Source: Salinicola tamaricis (GTDB lineage Bacteria; Pseudomonadota; Gammaproteobacteria; Pseudomonadales; Halomonadaceae). From it: a stretch of DNA of 64,000 nucleotides. The notes below the pieces were generated by a model, which did no database searches, was not told the origin of the DNA, and worked only from the letters and a program-made list of their open reading frames with translations. The stretch is taken from positions 1,860,001 through 1,924,000 of the forward strand of contig NZ_CP023559.1 of NCBI RefSeq assembly GCF_003006155.1, given 5' to 3'. A program made the translations under genes and the position numbers. Each line of letters begins with the position of its first letter. Positions within the stretch are counted from its first letter, which is position 1. This document shows, piece by piece, positions 29,257-39,647 of the stretch.

Positions 29257-30845
29257 ATGAAAAAGACGCTGCTGGCCGCCGGTGTGGCGGCCATGATGAT
29301 GGGTGCGACCCCGGTCATGGCCAAGACGCTGGTCTACTGCTCCGAAGGCTCGCCGGAGGGCTTCGATCCCGCGATCTACACCACCGGCACCACCTTCGAT
29401 GCGACCAGCGAGACGGTGTTCAACATGCTGGTGCAGTTCAAACCGGGCACCACGAGCTGGAGCCGGCCATCGCCAAGAGCTGGGAAGTCTCCGACGATGG
29501 CCTGAGCGTGACCTTCCACCTGCGCGATGACGTCAAGTTCCAGACCACCGACTTCTTCACCCCCAGCCGGCCGCTCAACGCCGACGACGTCATCTGGAGC
29601 TTCGAGCGCCAGATGGACAAGGAAAACCCCTACTACAAGCTCGCCAACGGCAACTTCGAGTACTTCAACGCGATGTCGATGGGTGAGCTGATCAAGTCGA
29701 TCGAGAAGGTCGACGAGCACACTGTCAAGTTCGTGCTGACCGAGCCCAATGCGCCGTTCCTGGCCAACCTGGCGATGCCTTTCGCGGCGATCCACTCCCA
29801 GGAATACGAACAGCAGCTGATCGACGAGGGCAAGCCGCAGCAGGCCAACCAGCAGCCGATCGGCACCGGCCCGTTCCAGTTCGTCGCCTATCGTGAAGAC
29901 GCCGCGATCCGCTACCAGGCCAACCCGGACTACTTCCGTGGCAAGCAGCCGATCGACAATCTGGTCTTCGCCATCACCCCGGATGCCCAGGTGCGTTACC
30001 AGAAGCTGATGGCGGGTGAGTGCCAGGTGATGCCGTTCCCCAATCCGTCCGACGTCCAGGCGATGAAGCAGAACGACGAGATCAAGGTGCTGCAGGAGCC
30101 GGGTCTCAACGTGGCGTATCTGGCCTACAACACCCAGCAGAAGCCGTTCGACCAGCCCGAAGTGCGCCGCGCGCTCAACATGGCGATCAACAAGCAGGCG
30201 ATCATCGATGCGGTGTTCCAGGGCGCGGGGGAAGTGGCCAAGAACCCGATTCCGCCGACCATGTGGAGCTACAACGACGCCGTCAAGGATGACCCCTACG
30301 ACCCCGAGAAGGCCAAGCAGATGCTCGCCGACGCCGGGGTCAAGAACCTGAAGATGGACATCTGGGCGATGCCGGTCCAGCGCCCCTACATGCCCAACGC
30401 GCGGCGTGCCGCCGAGCTGATGCAGGCGGATCTGGCCAAGGTCGGGGTCGACGTCAATATCGTCACCTACGAGTGGGGCGAGTACCTCAAACGCGCCTCC
30501 GCCGTCGACCGCAAGGGCGCGGTGATCCTGGGCTGGACCGGTGACAACGGCGATCCGGACAACTTCATGGGGACGCTGTTGAGCTGTGCCGGCGTCGGCG
30601 GTGCCAACCGTTCGCAGTGGTGCTACAAGCCGTTCGACGACCTGATCCAGCAGGCGCGTACGCTGAGCGACCAGGCCGAGCGCGCCAAGCTCTACGAGAA
30701 GGCGCAGGTGATCTTCAAGCAGCAGGCGCCGTGGGACACCCTGGCCCACTCGACGGTGTTCATGCCGATCCGCAAGGAGGTCACCGGCTATGTGATCAAT
30801 CCGCTGGGTCTGCATAGCTTCGAAGGCGTCGACATCCAAGAGTAA
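29257..30845 (+). pseudogene. dppA: Dipeptide ABC transporter substrate-binding protein DppA (frameshifted)
   Basis: Family-5 periplasmic peptide-binding protein. Signal peptide MKKTLLAAGVAAMMMGATPV, then KTLVYCSEGSPEGFDPAIYT, DDVKFQTTDFFTPSRPLNAD, PQANQQPIGTGPFQFVAYRE, VLGWTGDNGDPDNFMG and NRSQWCYKPFDDLIQQAR, all close to E. coli DppA. One base missing near 29452 (ACC-GAG read as ACGAG) breaks the frame; the remaining 445 residues are intact. First gene of dppABCDF. A stem-loop separates it from dppB. Confidence 0.94.
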
Positions 30846-30864
30846 CTCCCTCCCTTCGTGGTGC

Positions 30865-30890
30865 ACGGGGCAGCCTGGCGGCTGTCCCGT
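30865..30890 (+). other. Intercistronic stem-loop between dppA and dppB
   Basis: An 11-bp stem (ACGGGGCAGCC with GGCTGTCCCGT, one G-T pair) and a TGGC tetraloop start 20 nt after the dppA stop. There is no T-run, so it is more likely an mRNA-stabilising or partial attenuation element that raises binding protein over permease levels (inference). Confidence 0.65.
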
Positions 30891-30919
30891 GTCCGCGCAT
30901 GACTAGTCAGACCCTCACT

Positions 30920-31922
30920 ATGTTCAAGTTCATTCTGGTCAAGCTGGCGCAGCTGGTGCCGACCTTCATCGGCGTCACCATCGTGGCGTTCGCCTTCATT
31001 CGTCTGCTGCCGGGCGATCCGATTCTGCTGATGGCCGGCGAGCGCGGCATCTCCGCCGAGCGCTATGCCCAGCTACAGGCGCAGTTCGGCTTCGACCGGC
31101 CGCTGCCGGTGCAGTACTGGGAGTTCCTCAAGGGGCTCTTGCACGGTGACCTGGGCAACTCGCTGGTCACCCACTCGCCGGTGGTCGGCGAGTTCTTCAG
31201 CCGCTTCCCGGCGACCATGGAGCTGTCGCTGTTCGCACTCGCCTTCGCCGTGATCATCGGCCTGCCGGCCGGGGTGCTGGCAGCGATCCGCCGCGGCAAG
31301 ACGCTCGACCACACCGTGGTCGGCATCAGCCTGACCGGCTACTCGATGCCGATCTTCTGGTGGGGCCTTTTGCTGATCATGTTCTTCTCCGGCACCCTCG
31401 GCTGGACCCCGGTCTCCGGGCGCATCTCCTTCATGTACTTCATCGAGCCGGTCACCGGCTTCATGACCATCGATACCCTGCTCGCCGGCGACTGGGGCGC
31501 CTTTCTCTCGGCGCTGCACCATCTGATCCTGCCCGCCATCGTGCTCGGCACCATTCCGCTGGCGGTGATCGCGCGCCAGACCCGCTCCTCGATGCTCGAG
31601 GTACTGGGCGAGGATTACGTGCGCACGGCGCGGGCCAAGGGGCTCTCCAGCTACCGCGTGATCATGGTGCACACCCTGCGCAATGCGCTGATCTCGGTGG
31701 TCACGGTGATCGGGCTGCAGGTGGGTGCTGCTGGCCGGGGCGATCCTGACCGAGACGATCTTCTCGTGGCCGGGCATCGGCAAGTGGATGATCGATGCGA
31801 TCTCGCGGCGCGACTACCCCTCGGTGCAGGGCGGTCTGGTGCTGATCGCGTTCATCGTGATGATCGTCAATCTGCTGGTGGATGTGGCCTATGGGGTCAT
31901 TAATCCGCGCATCCGTCATTGA
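30920..31922 (+). pseudogene. dppB: Dipeptide ABC transporter permease DppB (frameshifted)
   Basis: Inner-membrane permease with six helices: MFKFILVKLAQLVPTFIGVT, FIRLLPGDPILLMAGERG, and the cytoplasmic EAA loop DYVRTARAKGLSSYRVIMVH. A one-base loss in GGTGGG near 31728 shifts the frame; the tail LLAGAILTETIFSWPGIGKW then RRDYPSVQGG continues to INPRIRH. The ATG at 30920 matches the family N-terminus; an ATG at 30899 would add seven residues. It is 10 bp before dppC. Confidence 0.93.
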
Positions 31923-31932
31923 GGACCCAAAA

Positions 31933-32832
31933 ATGGCTGCAATGTCTATCCCTGCCGCGCCCGGGACCTTTCGCTATCAGCTGGGCAGCTTCTGGAAGGA
32001 TTTCAGCGCCAGTCGCGGCGCCCTGGTCGGGCTGATCTTCATCGCGCTGATATTTCTGGTGGCGCTGCTGGCGCCCTGGGTGGCGCCCCACGACCCGGCA
32101 CTGCAGGACCGCTCGGCGCTGCTGGTGCCGCCGGTGTGGCACGCCGAAGGCAGCTGGCGCTACATCCTGGGCACCGATGCGGTGGGTCGCGACATTCTCT
32201 CGCGGCTGATCTATGGCGCCCGCTACTCGCTCTCGATCAGCGCCATGGTGGTGCTGATCTCGATGTGCGGCGGCATCTTCCTGGGGCTGCTGGCGGGCTA
32301 CTTCCGCGGCTGGGTCGAGACCGTGATCACCCGCGTGATGGATGTGGTGCTGGCCTTCCCCAGCCTGCTGCTGGCGCTGGGCCTGGTGGCGATCCTGAGC
32401 CCGGGGCTGACCAGCGCGATGATCGCCATCGCGCTGGTGCAGCTGCCCTACTTCGTGCGTCTGACGCGCGCGGCGGTGATCGGCGAGAAGAGCCGTGAGT
32501 ACGTCACCGCCAGCCGTCTGGCCGGGGCCGGGCACATGCGCCTGATGTTCAACACCCTGCTGCCCAACTGCATGGCGCCGCTGATCGTGCAGGCGACCCT
32601 GTCGTTCTCCACCGCGATCCTGGATATCGCCGCGCTGGGCTTTCTAGGCATGGGCGTGCAACCGCCGACCCCCGAGTGGGGCGCAATGCTGGCCAATGCG
32701 CGCGAGTTCATGGGGAGCGCCTACTGGGCGGTCACCTTCCCGGGGCTGATCATTCTGCTGACCGTGCTGATGATCAACCTGATGGGCGACGGTCTGCGCG
32801 ATGCGCTGGACCCGAAGATGAAAAGATCGTGA
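31933..32832 (+). CDS. dppC: Dipeptide ABC transporter permease DppC
   Basis: 299-residue permease, intact. The cytoplasmic N-terminus is followed by a first helix (GALVGLIFIALIFLVALLAP), then WVAPHDPALQD, the family motif LGTDAVGRDILSRLIYGARY and the EAA loop YVTASRLAGAGHMRLMFNTL. The ATG at 31933 is supported by GAGGA 7 nt upstream. It pairs with DppB to form the transport channel for di- and tripeptides. Confidence 0.95.
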   Translation: MAAMSIPAAPGTFRYQLGSFWKDFSASRGALVGLIFIALIFLVALLAPWVAPHDPALQDRSALLVPPVWHAEGSWRYILGTDAVGRDILSRLIYGARYSLSISAMVVLISMCGGIFLGLLAGYFRGWVETVITRVMDVVLAFPSLLLALGLVAILSPGLTSAMIAIALVQLPYFVRLTRAAVIGEKSREYVTASRLAGAGHMRLMFNTLLPNCMAPLIVQATLSFSTAILDIAALGFLGMGVQPPTPEWGAMLANAREFMGSAYWAVTFPGLIILLTVLMINLMGDGLRDALDPKMKRS

Positions 32833-32895
32833 GCGCCTCGCCCACCCCGGCGCCTGGCGTCCGGGGCGGGCGCGGCGACGCGATGAGGAGTTCAC

Positions 32896-33951
32896 ATGGC
32901 ATTACTTGATATCGCAGGCCTGAGCGTTCGGTTCCAGACCAACAGCGGCCTGTTCACGGCGGTCGAGAACGTCGACATCCAGGTCGACCACGGTGACGTG
33001 CTGTCGATCGTGGGCGAGTCCGGCTCGGGCAAGTCGGTCTCGATGCTGGCGACCATGGGGCTGCTGCCGTGGACCGCCCAGGTCAGCGCCGAGCGCATGG
33101 CCTTCGACGGCCAGGATCTGCAGCAGCTGGGCTCGCGTCAGCGCCGGCGCATCGTCGGCGGCGAGATGTCGATGATCTTTCAGGAGCCGATGAGCAGCCT
33201 GAACCCGTGCTTCACCGTGGGCACCCAGATCGACGAGATGATCAAGCAGCACAAGGGCGGCTCGCGCCGCGAGCGCCACGAGCGGGCGCTGGAGCTGCTC
33301 GCCCAGGTGGGGATTCCCGACCCGGGGCGGCGGATCAAGGCGTATCCGCATCAGCTTTCCGGCGGCATGAGCCAGCGGGTGATGATCGCCATGGCGATCT
33401 CCTGCGACCCAAGGCTGCTGATCGCCGACGAGCCGACCACGGCGCTGGATGTCACCATTCAGGCCCAGATCCTCGAACTGCTGCTCAAGCTGCAGGAGGA
33501 GAAGGGCATGGCGCTGATCCTGATCACCCACGACATGGGCGTGGTCGCCGAGACCGCCAAGCAGGTGATCGTGCAGTACGCCGGGCGCCAGGTGGAGCAG
33601 CAGGAGGTGAAGTCGCTGTTCGCCCATCCGCGCCACCCCTACACCGAGGCGCTGCTCTCGGCGCTGCCGGAGCGCGCTGCGGGGCAGACGCGGCTGCCGA
33701 CCATCCCCGGCGTGGTGCCGGGCCAGCACGACCGCCCCACGGGCTGCCTGTTCAACCCGCGCTGTCGTTACGCCACCGACCACTGCCGCGAGGTGGAGCC
33801 GGTGGCGGCGCCGGATGACCCGGCGCGCACGCTGTGCCACTACCCGCTCGGGCGGCCGGATGCCGAGGCATCAGCAGGGCCAGCATCCGAACCTTCCCCC
33901 GGCGTCTCGCCCGAGACGTCTTCCCCGTCGCGACCGGAGGTGCGTCCATGA
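32896..33951 (+). CDS. dppD: Dipeptide ABC transporter ATP-binding protein DppD
   Basis: 351 residues. Walker A GESGSGKS at 40-47, signature LSGGMSQR at 154-161, Walker B LLIADEP at 174-180, and the C-terminal oligopeptide-transporter tail with [15 protein letters not shown], whose cysteines form the usual iron-sulfur-like cluster motif. A Ser/Pro-rich stretch of ~30 residues at the end ([20 protein letters not shown]) is longer than usual. The stop overlaps the dppF start by 4 bp. Confidence 0.95.
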   Translation: MALLDIAGLSVRFQTNSGLFTAVENVDIQVDHGDVLSIVGESGSGKSVSMLATMGLLPWTAQVSAERMAFDGQDLQQLGSRQRRRIVGGEMSMIFQEPMSSLNPCFTVGTQIDEMIKQHKGGSRRERHERALELLAQVGIPDPGRRIKAYPHQLSGGMSQRVMIAMAISCDPRLLIADEPTTALDVTIQAQILELLLKLQEEKGMALILITHDMGVVAETAKQVIVQYAGRQVEQQEVKSLFAHPRHPYTEALLSALPERAAGQTRLPTIPGVVPGQHDRPTGCLFNPRCRYATDHCREVEPVAAPDDPARTLCHYPLGRPDAEASAGPASEPSPGVSPETSSPSRPEVRP

Positions 33952-34960
33952 GCCGTGAAGCGGTACTGCGCGCGCGTCATCTGACGCGCTACTACGAGAT
34001 CAAGGGCGGGCCCTTCTCCAGGCCGGCCACGGTCAAGGCGCTCAACGAGGCCTCGTTCGAGCTGTTCGCCGGGCAGACGCTGGCGGTGGTCGGCGAGTCG
34101 GGCTGCGGCAAGTCGACCCTGGCGCGGGTGCTGACGATGATCGAGCCGCCCACCAGCGGCGAGCTGACCATCAACGGCCAGGCGGTGGCGCTCAAGCCGG
34201 GCCAGCGCCCGCCGGCGGCGCTGCGCCGCGAGGTCCAGATCATCTTCCAGACCCTTATGGCTCGCTCAACCCGCGCAAGACCGTGGCGACCATGCTGGAG
34301 GAGCCGCTCAAGCTCAACCGCCGTGAGATGAGCGCCAGTGCGGCGCACGGCGGCGCTGGAGATGATCGAGAAGGTGGGCCTGCGGCCCGAGCACGCCGAC
34401 CGCTACCCGCACATGTTCTCCGGCGGCCAGCGTCAGCGTATCGCGATCGCCCGGGCGCTGATGTCAACCCCAAGATTCTGGTGCTCGACGAACCGGTCTC
34501 GGCGCTGGATCTGTCGATCCAGGCCCAGGTACTCAACCTGCTGGCGGATCTGCAGGAGGAGTTCGGGCTGGCCTACGTGTTCATCTCCCACGATCTCTCG
34601 GTGGTGCGGCGCATCGCCGACGACGTCATCGTGATGTACTTCGGCCAGCCGGTGGAGACGGGGCCGGCGGAGACGGTGTTCAGCCAGCCGCGCCACCCCT
34701 ACACCCAGGCGCTGTTCTCGGCCACGCCGGTGGCCGACCCCAACCGGCGCCGCGAGCGAGTACGGCTCAAGGGCGAGCCGCCGTCACCGCTGTCGCCGCC
34801 GCCGGGCTGTCCGTTCGCCCCGCGCTGCCATCGCGCCACCGAGGCCTGCACCCGCACCGACCCGCCGCTGGAGCCGGTGGACGATGCGGTCAGCGTGGCC
34901 TGTATCCACGTCGAGACCAGAGCCAGCCAGGCGGGCGTCCTGATCTTGGCGGAGCGATAA
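33948..34960 (+). pseudogene. dppF: Dipeptide ABC transporter ATP-binding protein DppF (frameshifted)
   Basis: Second ATPase of the dipeptide importer. Walker A VVGESGCGKST follows an intact N-terminus. After shifts near 34252, 34350 and 34462 the signature [17 protein letters not shown], Walker [15 protein letters not shown] and the C-terminal GCPFAPRCHRATEAC tail are all readable. The start is fixed by the ATGA overlap with dppD. Last gene of the operon; its stop lies only 4 bp from the stop of convergent ugpC, with no hairpin between. Confidence 0.93.
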
Positions 34961-34964
34961 CGGG

Positions 34965-36137
34965 TCAGGCAACGCTCGACTGCGCCGCCGACGTGTCGGC
35001 AGCGAGGCGCGCCCGCCGTGCCAGACGCTGCTCCTCGACGTCGAACAGGTGCAGCGGGCCGTCGACCGCGAGCCGTATCTCGCTGCCTTCGCGCAGCGCC
35101 GCGGCCTCCAGTGTGGTCAGCGGCAGCCGTGCGGTGAGCGGGGCGTCGAGCCCCGGTAGGCGGCAATAGACCAGGGCATCCACCCCCAGGCGCTCGATCA
35201 TCTCCAGGGTGACCGCGAACTCGCCCTGTGGGTCGAGGCGCAGGTGCTCCGGGCGTACCCCCAGGGTGGCGGTAGGCCGGAGCGCCTTGGACTCTGCGTT
35301 CGCTGTAGGCTCGGTCGCGGGCTCGCCATCGGCCTCTGTTCCGAGGGCGTCTGTTTCGAGGATCAGGCCGCCGGGCAGTCGCGCGCAGCCGTCGCTGTGG
35401 GTCACCGGCAGCAGGTTCATCGCCGGCGAGCCGATGAAGCGCGCCACGAAGCAGCTGGCGGGTGTCTCGAACAGGCTCATCGGTGTGCCGATCTGCTCGA
35501 TCCGGCCATCGCGCAGCACCACCAGACGGTCGGCCAGGGTCATTGCCTCGACCTGATCGTGGGTGACGTAGAGCATGCTCGCACCCAGGCGCTGCTGCAG
35601 GCGCCGAATCTCCAGGCGCATCTGCACGCGCAGCGCGGCATCGAGATTGGAGAGCGGCTCGTCGAACAGGAACACGCGCGGCTCGCGCACGATCGCCCGA
35701 CCCATCGCCACGCGCTGGCGCTGGCCGCCGGAGAGTTGGCGCGGGCGGCGTTCGAGCAGCGCCTCGATCCCCAGTAGGGCCGCGGCCTCGCGTACCCGGC
35801 GGGTGATCTCCTCGCGCGGGCGCTTCTGCAGCTTGAGCGCATAAGCCATGTTGTCGAATACGCTCATGTGCGGGTAGAGCGCGTAGTTCTGGAACACCAT
35901 CGCCACCCCGCGCTGGGCCGGCTCCAACTGGTTGGCCAGCCGCCCGCCGATCTCGAGCTCGCCATCGCTGATCGTCTCGAGCCCCGCCACCATGCGCAGG
36001 AAGGTCGACTTTCCGCACCCCGAGGGGCCCACGACGACCATCAGCTCGCCGGGTTCCAGGGTCAGGTCGATACCATCGACGGCGCGCTGGCCGCCCTTGT
36101 AGGTCTTGAGGAGCTGGCGACAGGTCAGTGTGGCCAT
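34965..36137 (-). CDS. ugpC: sn-Glycerol-3-phosphate ABC transporter ATPase UgpC
   Basis: About 390 residues. Walker A GPSGCGKS at 37-44, signature [19 protein letters not shown], Walker [17 protein letters not shown] and H-loop [20 protein letters not shown]. The MalK-type regulatory domain with TOBE features follows ([20 protein letters not shown]). A ~20-residue Glu/Thr/Ala-rich insert ([18 protein letters not shown]) precedes it. The start at 36137 is preferred to 36176 because the family begins MATLxxRxxxKxY. Last gene of ugpBAEC, 25 bp after ugpE. Confidence 0.95.
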   Translation of the reverse strand: MATLTCRQLLKTYKGGQRAVDGIDLTLEPGELMVVVGPSGCGKSTFLRMVAGLETISDGELEIGGRLANQLEPAQRGVAMVFQNYALYPHMSVFDNMAYALKLQKRPREEITRRVREAAALLGIEALLERRPRQLSGGQRQRVAMGRAIVREPRVFLFDEPLSNLDAALRVQMRLEIRRLQQRLGASMLYVTHDQVEAMTLADRLVVLRDGRIEQIGTPMSLFETPASCFVARFIGSPAMNLLPVTHSDGCARLPGGLILETDALGTEADGEPATEPTANAESKALRPTATLGVRPEHLRLDPQGEFAVTLEMIERLGVDALVYCRLPGLDAPLTARLPLTTLEAAALREGSEIRLAVDGPLHLFDVEEQRLARRARLAADTSAAQSSVA

Positions 36138-36162
36138 GGGTCGAGTCTCTTGGTGTTGAAGG

Positions 36163-37007
36163 TCACTTTTCGGCATCGGTCAGCCCACGCACGAAGAAGC
36201 GCTGCATGGCGACGATCACCACCACCGGCGGCAGCACCGTGAGCAGCGTCATCGCGGTGGCCAGTTGCCACGGTGGCAGGGTGTCGGTGGACTGCACCAG
36301 GTTCTTCAGGCTGATCACGGCGGTGGCGTGATCGGGCGAGTTGGCCGCCAGCAGCGGCCACAGATACTGGTTCCAGCCGTAGATGAACATAATCACGAAC
36401 AGCGCCGCGAGGTTGGTCCGCGACAGCGGCAGCACGAAATCTTTGAGAAAGCGCAGCGGCCCGGCGCCATCCAGCCGCGCCGCCTCGAACAGCTCCGACG
36501 GCAGGCTCAGAAAACACTGGCGCAGCAGAAAGGTGGCGGTGGCCGAGGCGATCAGCGGCAGAATCATCCCCGCGTAGGTGTCGATCAGCCCGAAGCGCGC
36601 CACCACGCCGTAGGTCGGCACGATGCGCACCTCCACCGGTAGCATCAGGGTGACGAAGATCAGCCAGAAGCAGAGCGTGCGGCAGGGAAAGCGGAAGAAC
36701 ACGATGGCGTAGGCGGCCAGCAGCGAGATCGCGATCTTGCCCAGGGCGATACCCAGCGCCATCACCAGCGAGTTGCCGAGCAGGCGCAGCGCACTGACCC
36801 CCAGCCCGGGCATCGGCTGGGACAGTAGCTGCCAGTAGTTGGCCAGCCCCTGGTCGCCGAACCACAGCGGGGCGATGCCGCTCTGTAGATCGGCGGCACT
36901 GTGGGTGGAAGCGGTGAGCGCCAGCCACAGCGGTAGCCCGAAGATCACCACGCCAATGATCAGCAGCAATGAGTGAGGCCGTCGAGGCCGGGTCGACGAT
37001 AGCGCAT
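36163..37007 (-). pseudogene. ugpE: sn-Glycerol-3-phosphate ABC permease UgpE (frameshifted)
   Basis: Six-helix permease: [40 protein letters not shown], the EAA loop LFEAARLDGAGPLRFLKDFV, and FVIMFIYGWNQYLWPLLAAN. The first 15 residues ([13 protein letters not shown]) lie in another frame, joined by one indel near 36972. The start overlaps the ugpA stop (TGATG). The C-terminus [13 protein letters not shown] matches E. coli UgpE. Confidence 0.93.
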
Positions 37008-37882
37008 CAGTAGGCGACCTTGCGTTCGAGATAGCGGAACTGGATGAAGGTGAGTACCCCGACCAGCCAGCATCAGCAGTACCGACTGGGCGCTGGAACC
37101 GCCCAGGTCACGGCCCACGAAGCCATCCTCGTAGAGCTTGTAGACCAGGGTGCGGGTGGCGCCGCCGGGGCCGCCCAGGGTGGTGTTGTCGATGGTGGCG
37201 AAGGTCTCGAACAGCACGTAGACACTGTTCATCACCAGCAGGAAGAAGGCAGTCGGCGACAGCAGCGGCAGGGTGATACCGAAGAAGCGCCGGAACGGCC
37301 CGGCGCCGTCGATGGCGGCGGCCTCGAGCAGCGAGGCCGGGATCATCTGCAGCCCGGCGAGAAAGAACACGAAGTTGTAGCTCATCTGTTGCCAGATCGA
37401 GGCGATCACCACCAGCGCCAGCGCCTGGCCGGGTCGAGCTGGGCGTCCCAGTGAACGCGCCGAAGACGGCCAGGGCGTGGGTCAGCACGCCGAGCACCGG
37501 GTCGAACATGAACAGCCATAAAAGCCCCGCCACCGCCGGCGCCACGGATAGGGCCAGGTCAGCAGCACGCGATAGAGCCTGGCGCCATGGAGCACGCGGT
37601 CGGCGAGCACCGCCAGCAGCAGCGCCAGCCCATGGCGCCTGCCGCCACCAGCAGGCTGAACAGCGCGGTGACGCCGAAGGCGTGCCAGTAGCCCGGCGAG
37701 GCGAGCACGTGCTGAAAGTTGGCGAGCCCGACGAAACGCTCGCCGAGGCCGAAGGCATCCTGCACGTAGAACGCCTGACGCAGCGACTCGGCGGCGGGCC
37801 AGAAGAAGAAGATGGCAACCACCGCGAGCTGGGGCGCCAGCAGCAGCCAGGGAGTGACGGAGTGACGTTCGAAAGTGGTCAT
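37007..37882 (-). pseudogene. ugpA: sn-Glycerol-3-phosphate ABC permease UgpA (frameshifted)
   Basis: Permease partner of UgpE. The N-terminus MTTFERHSVTPWLLLAPQLA, then FFFWPAAESLRQAFYVQDAF and LGERFVGLANFQHVL, is intact. Shifts near 37625, 37550, 37440 and 37068 scatter the rest. [40 protein letters not shown] and [13 protein letters not shown] at the end are clear. A stem-loop and the MITE-like element separate it from ugpB. Confidence 0.92.
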
Positions 37883-37894
37883 CTTGATCGGCAC

Positions 37895-37918
37895 AGCGGG
37901 CGGCTTGCGCCGCCCGCT
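37895..37918 (-). other. Intercistronic stem-loop between ugpB and ugpA
   Basis: A perfect 10-bp stem (AGCGGGCGGC with GCCGCCCGCT) and a TTGC tetraloop end 13 bp before the ugpA start. It parallels the dppA-dppB hairpin and probably lets ugpB mRNA outlast the permease part (inference). In plus-strand reading a short T-run follows, so it could also act as a terminator for antisense transcription. Confidence 0.65.
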
Positions 37919-37947
37919 TTCGGGGACTCGACAGCAGAGAAGGGCAT

Positions 37948-38100
37948 CTTAGGGAACCACTGCATAAATGCCTGCGCGAGCGAATCGCTGCGTTGCGTGG
38001 TACTCGAACACTCGCCTAACCCCATGTTATGTCTCGTGTTCTGTGTTCCATGCGCCTTGCGCTTCATCTCGCTCGTCGATTTATTCAGTGCTTCCTTAGG
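37948..38100. mobile_element. 153-bp MITE-like element with 22-bp terminal inverted repeats
   Basis: The ends are imperfect inverted repeats, 18 of 22 positions matching: CTTAGGGAACCACTG... at 37948 and, on the other strand, CCTAAGGAAGCACTG... from 38100, both followed by (C/A)ATAAAT. The interior has no protein. It sits inside the ugp operon, between ugpB and ugpA. Small size, TIRs and no transposase are the hallmarks of a MITE; the parent IS family is not identified. Confidence 0.65.
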
Positions 38101-38155
38101 CGCTTAGGGTTTGGACACAAAATCAGCGCGAGCAGGCAGTTTTCGTACGCAGCCC

Positions 38156-39478
38156 CTAGTTCGAGACGCTGCGCTCGAACTGCTCGAGCTCCGCATTGCC
38201 ACGCTTGGCGGCGTCGGTCAGCGCCTGGGCGGCGGTTTCGCTGCCGTTGAACGCCTTCTCCAGCTGCTCGGCGATGATATTACGGATCTGCGGCATGTTG
38301 CCCAGGCGCAGGCCACGGCCGTTGTCATCCGGCGTGCCCCGGGTCAGCTGGTCGATCGCCACGCTGGCGCCTGGCGTCTTGGCATAGAAGCCCTCTGCTT
38401 TCAGCTGCTGGTAGGCCGCGGTAGTGATCGGCACATAGCCGGTGAAGCTGGCCCAGTCGGCCTGTACCGACGGCGAGGAGAGGAAGTTGAGGAACTCGGC
38501 CACGCCTTTGTAGACCTTGTCCGACTGACCCTGCATGACCCACAGCGAGGCACCGCCGATGATCGAGTTGCGCGGCTGGCTCACCGCTTCGGCGTCATAG
38601 GGCAGCGGGGCGATGCCGAAGGTGAACTTGCCCTTGGCGGCTTCCTGGATGCCCGCACGCGAGGCGGAGGAGGTGGTCAGCATGGCGCAGCGACCCGACT
38701 GGAAGCGCTTGGTGCCGTTGTCGGCGCGGCCGCCATACTCGAAGGCGTGGCTCTTCTGCCACTCGGCCAGATCCTGGATATGCCCCACCGTGGCCGGCTG
38801 CTTGTCGAACACCAGGCGGGCATCGGTGCCATTGAAACCGTTGGCCTGGGTGGCGAAGGGCACATCGTTGATCGCGCTGAAGTTTTCCAACTGGGTCCAG
38901 CTCGGCCAGGCGGTGGTCAGGCCGCACTCGGCAGCGCCGCTCTCGACCAGCTTGTGGGCGTCCTTGCCGACCTCGGCCCAGGTCTTGGGCGGGGTCTCGA
39001 TACCGGCCTTGGCGAAGGCGTCCTTGTTGTAATAGAGCACCGGCGTGGAGGAGTTGAACGGCATCGACAGCATATGGCCGTCGCGCGAGGTGTAGTAGCT
39101 CTTCACCGCCGGCAGGAAGGCGTCGGGATCGAACGGCGTGTCGGTGTCCTGCATCAGCTGGTAGACCGGGTAGATCGCACCCTTGGCGTTCATCATCGTC
39201 GCCGTACCGACCTCGAACACCTGGGTGATCGCCGGGGCCTGGCCGGCGCGGAAGGCGGCGATGGTCGCGGTCAGGTTATCGCTGTAGCTGCCCTTGTAGA
39301 CGGGCTTGACCACATAGTCGTTCTGGGAGGCGTTGAACTCCTCGGCGATGGCGTTGACCTTCTCGCCGAGCACGCCCTCCATGGCATGCCACCAGGTGAT
39401 GGTGGTGGCCGCCTGGGCCGAGGGGGATAGCGACAGCGCGGTGACAGCGACGAACGGCAGTAGAGAGGTGAGGCGCAC
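38156..39478 (-). CDS. ugpB: sn-Glycerol-3-phosphate-binding periplasmic protein UgpB
   Basis: 440 residues, intact. Signal peptide MRLTSLLPFVAVTALSLSPS, cut after AQA. Mature features match E. coli UgpB over the whole length: TITWWHAMEGVLGEKVNAIA, ITQVFEVGTATMMNAKGAIY, PFNSSTPVLYYNKDAFAKAG, WTQLENFSAINDVPFATQ, IIGGASLWVMQGQSDKVYKG and GLRLGNMPQIRNIIAEQLEK. It binds G3P and glycerophosphodiesters for UgpAEC. First gene of the operon. No Pho box was recognised upstream. Confidence 0.97.
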   Translation of the reverse strand: MRLTSLLPFVAVTALSLSPSAQAATTITWWHAMEGVLGEKVNAIAEEFNASQNDYVVKPVYKGSYSDNLTATIAAFRAGQAPAITQVFEVGTATMMNAKGAIYPVYQLMQDTDTPFDPDAFLPAVKSYYTSRDGHMLSMPFNSSTPVLYYNKDAFAKAGIETPPKTWAEVGKDAHKLVESGAAECGLTTAWPSWTQLENFSAINDVPFATQANGFNGTDARLVFDKQPATVGHIQDLAEWQKSHAFEYGGRADNGTKRFQSGRCAMLTTSSASRAGIQEAAKGKFTFGIAPLPYDAEAVSQPRNSIIGGASLWVMQGQSDKVYKGVAEFLNFLSSPSVQADWASFTGYVPITTAAYQQLKAEGFYAKTPGASVAIDQLTRGTPDDNGRGLRLGNMPQIRNIIAEQLEKAFNGSETAAQALTDAAKRGNAELEQFERSVSN

Positions 39479-39647
39479 GATGACATCTCCTGACAGGGCG
39501 TTACAGGGTGTGGTGCGTACCCTAGGACGACATGATGTCAGAAGCGTGGCATTCGGATGTCACTCGGATGACGGCGTTGTGGCTGTGCGATGACGGCAGG
39601 AGGTCAACGACGTCGGCAGGGCGCTGCAAGCACCCTGCCGTTATCAC

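Noticed and set aside
29376..30866. 496-codon open frame antisense to dppA
   Set aside because: Covers a strongly conserved sense gene and shows only the low-complexity pattern expected opposite it.
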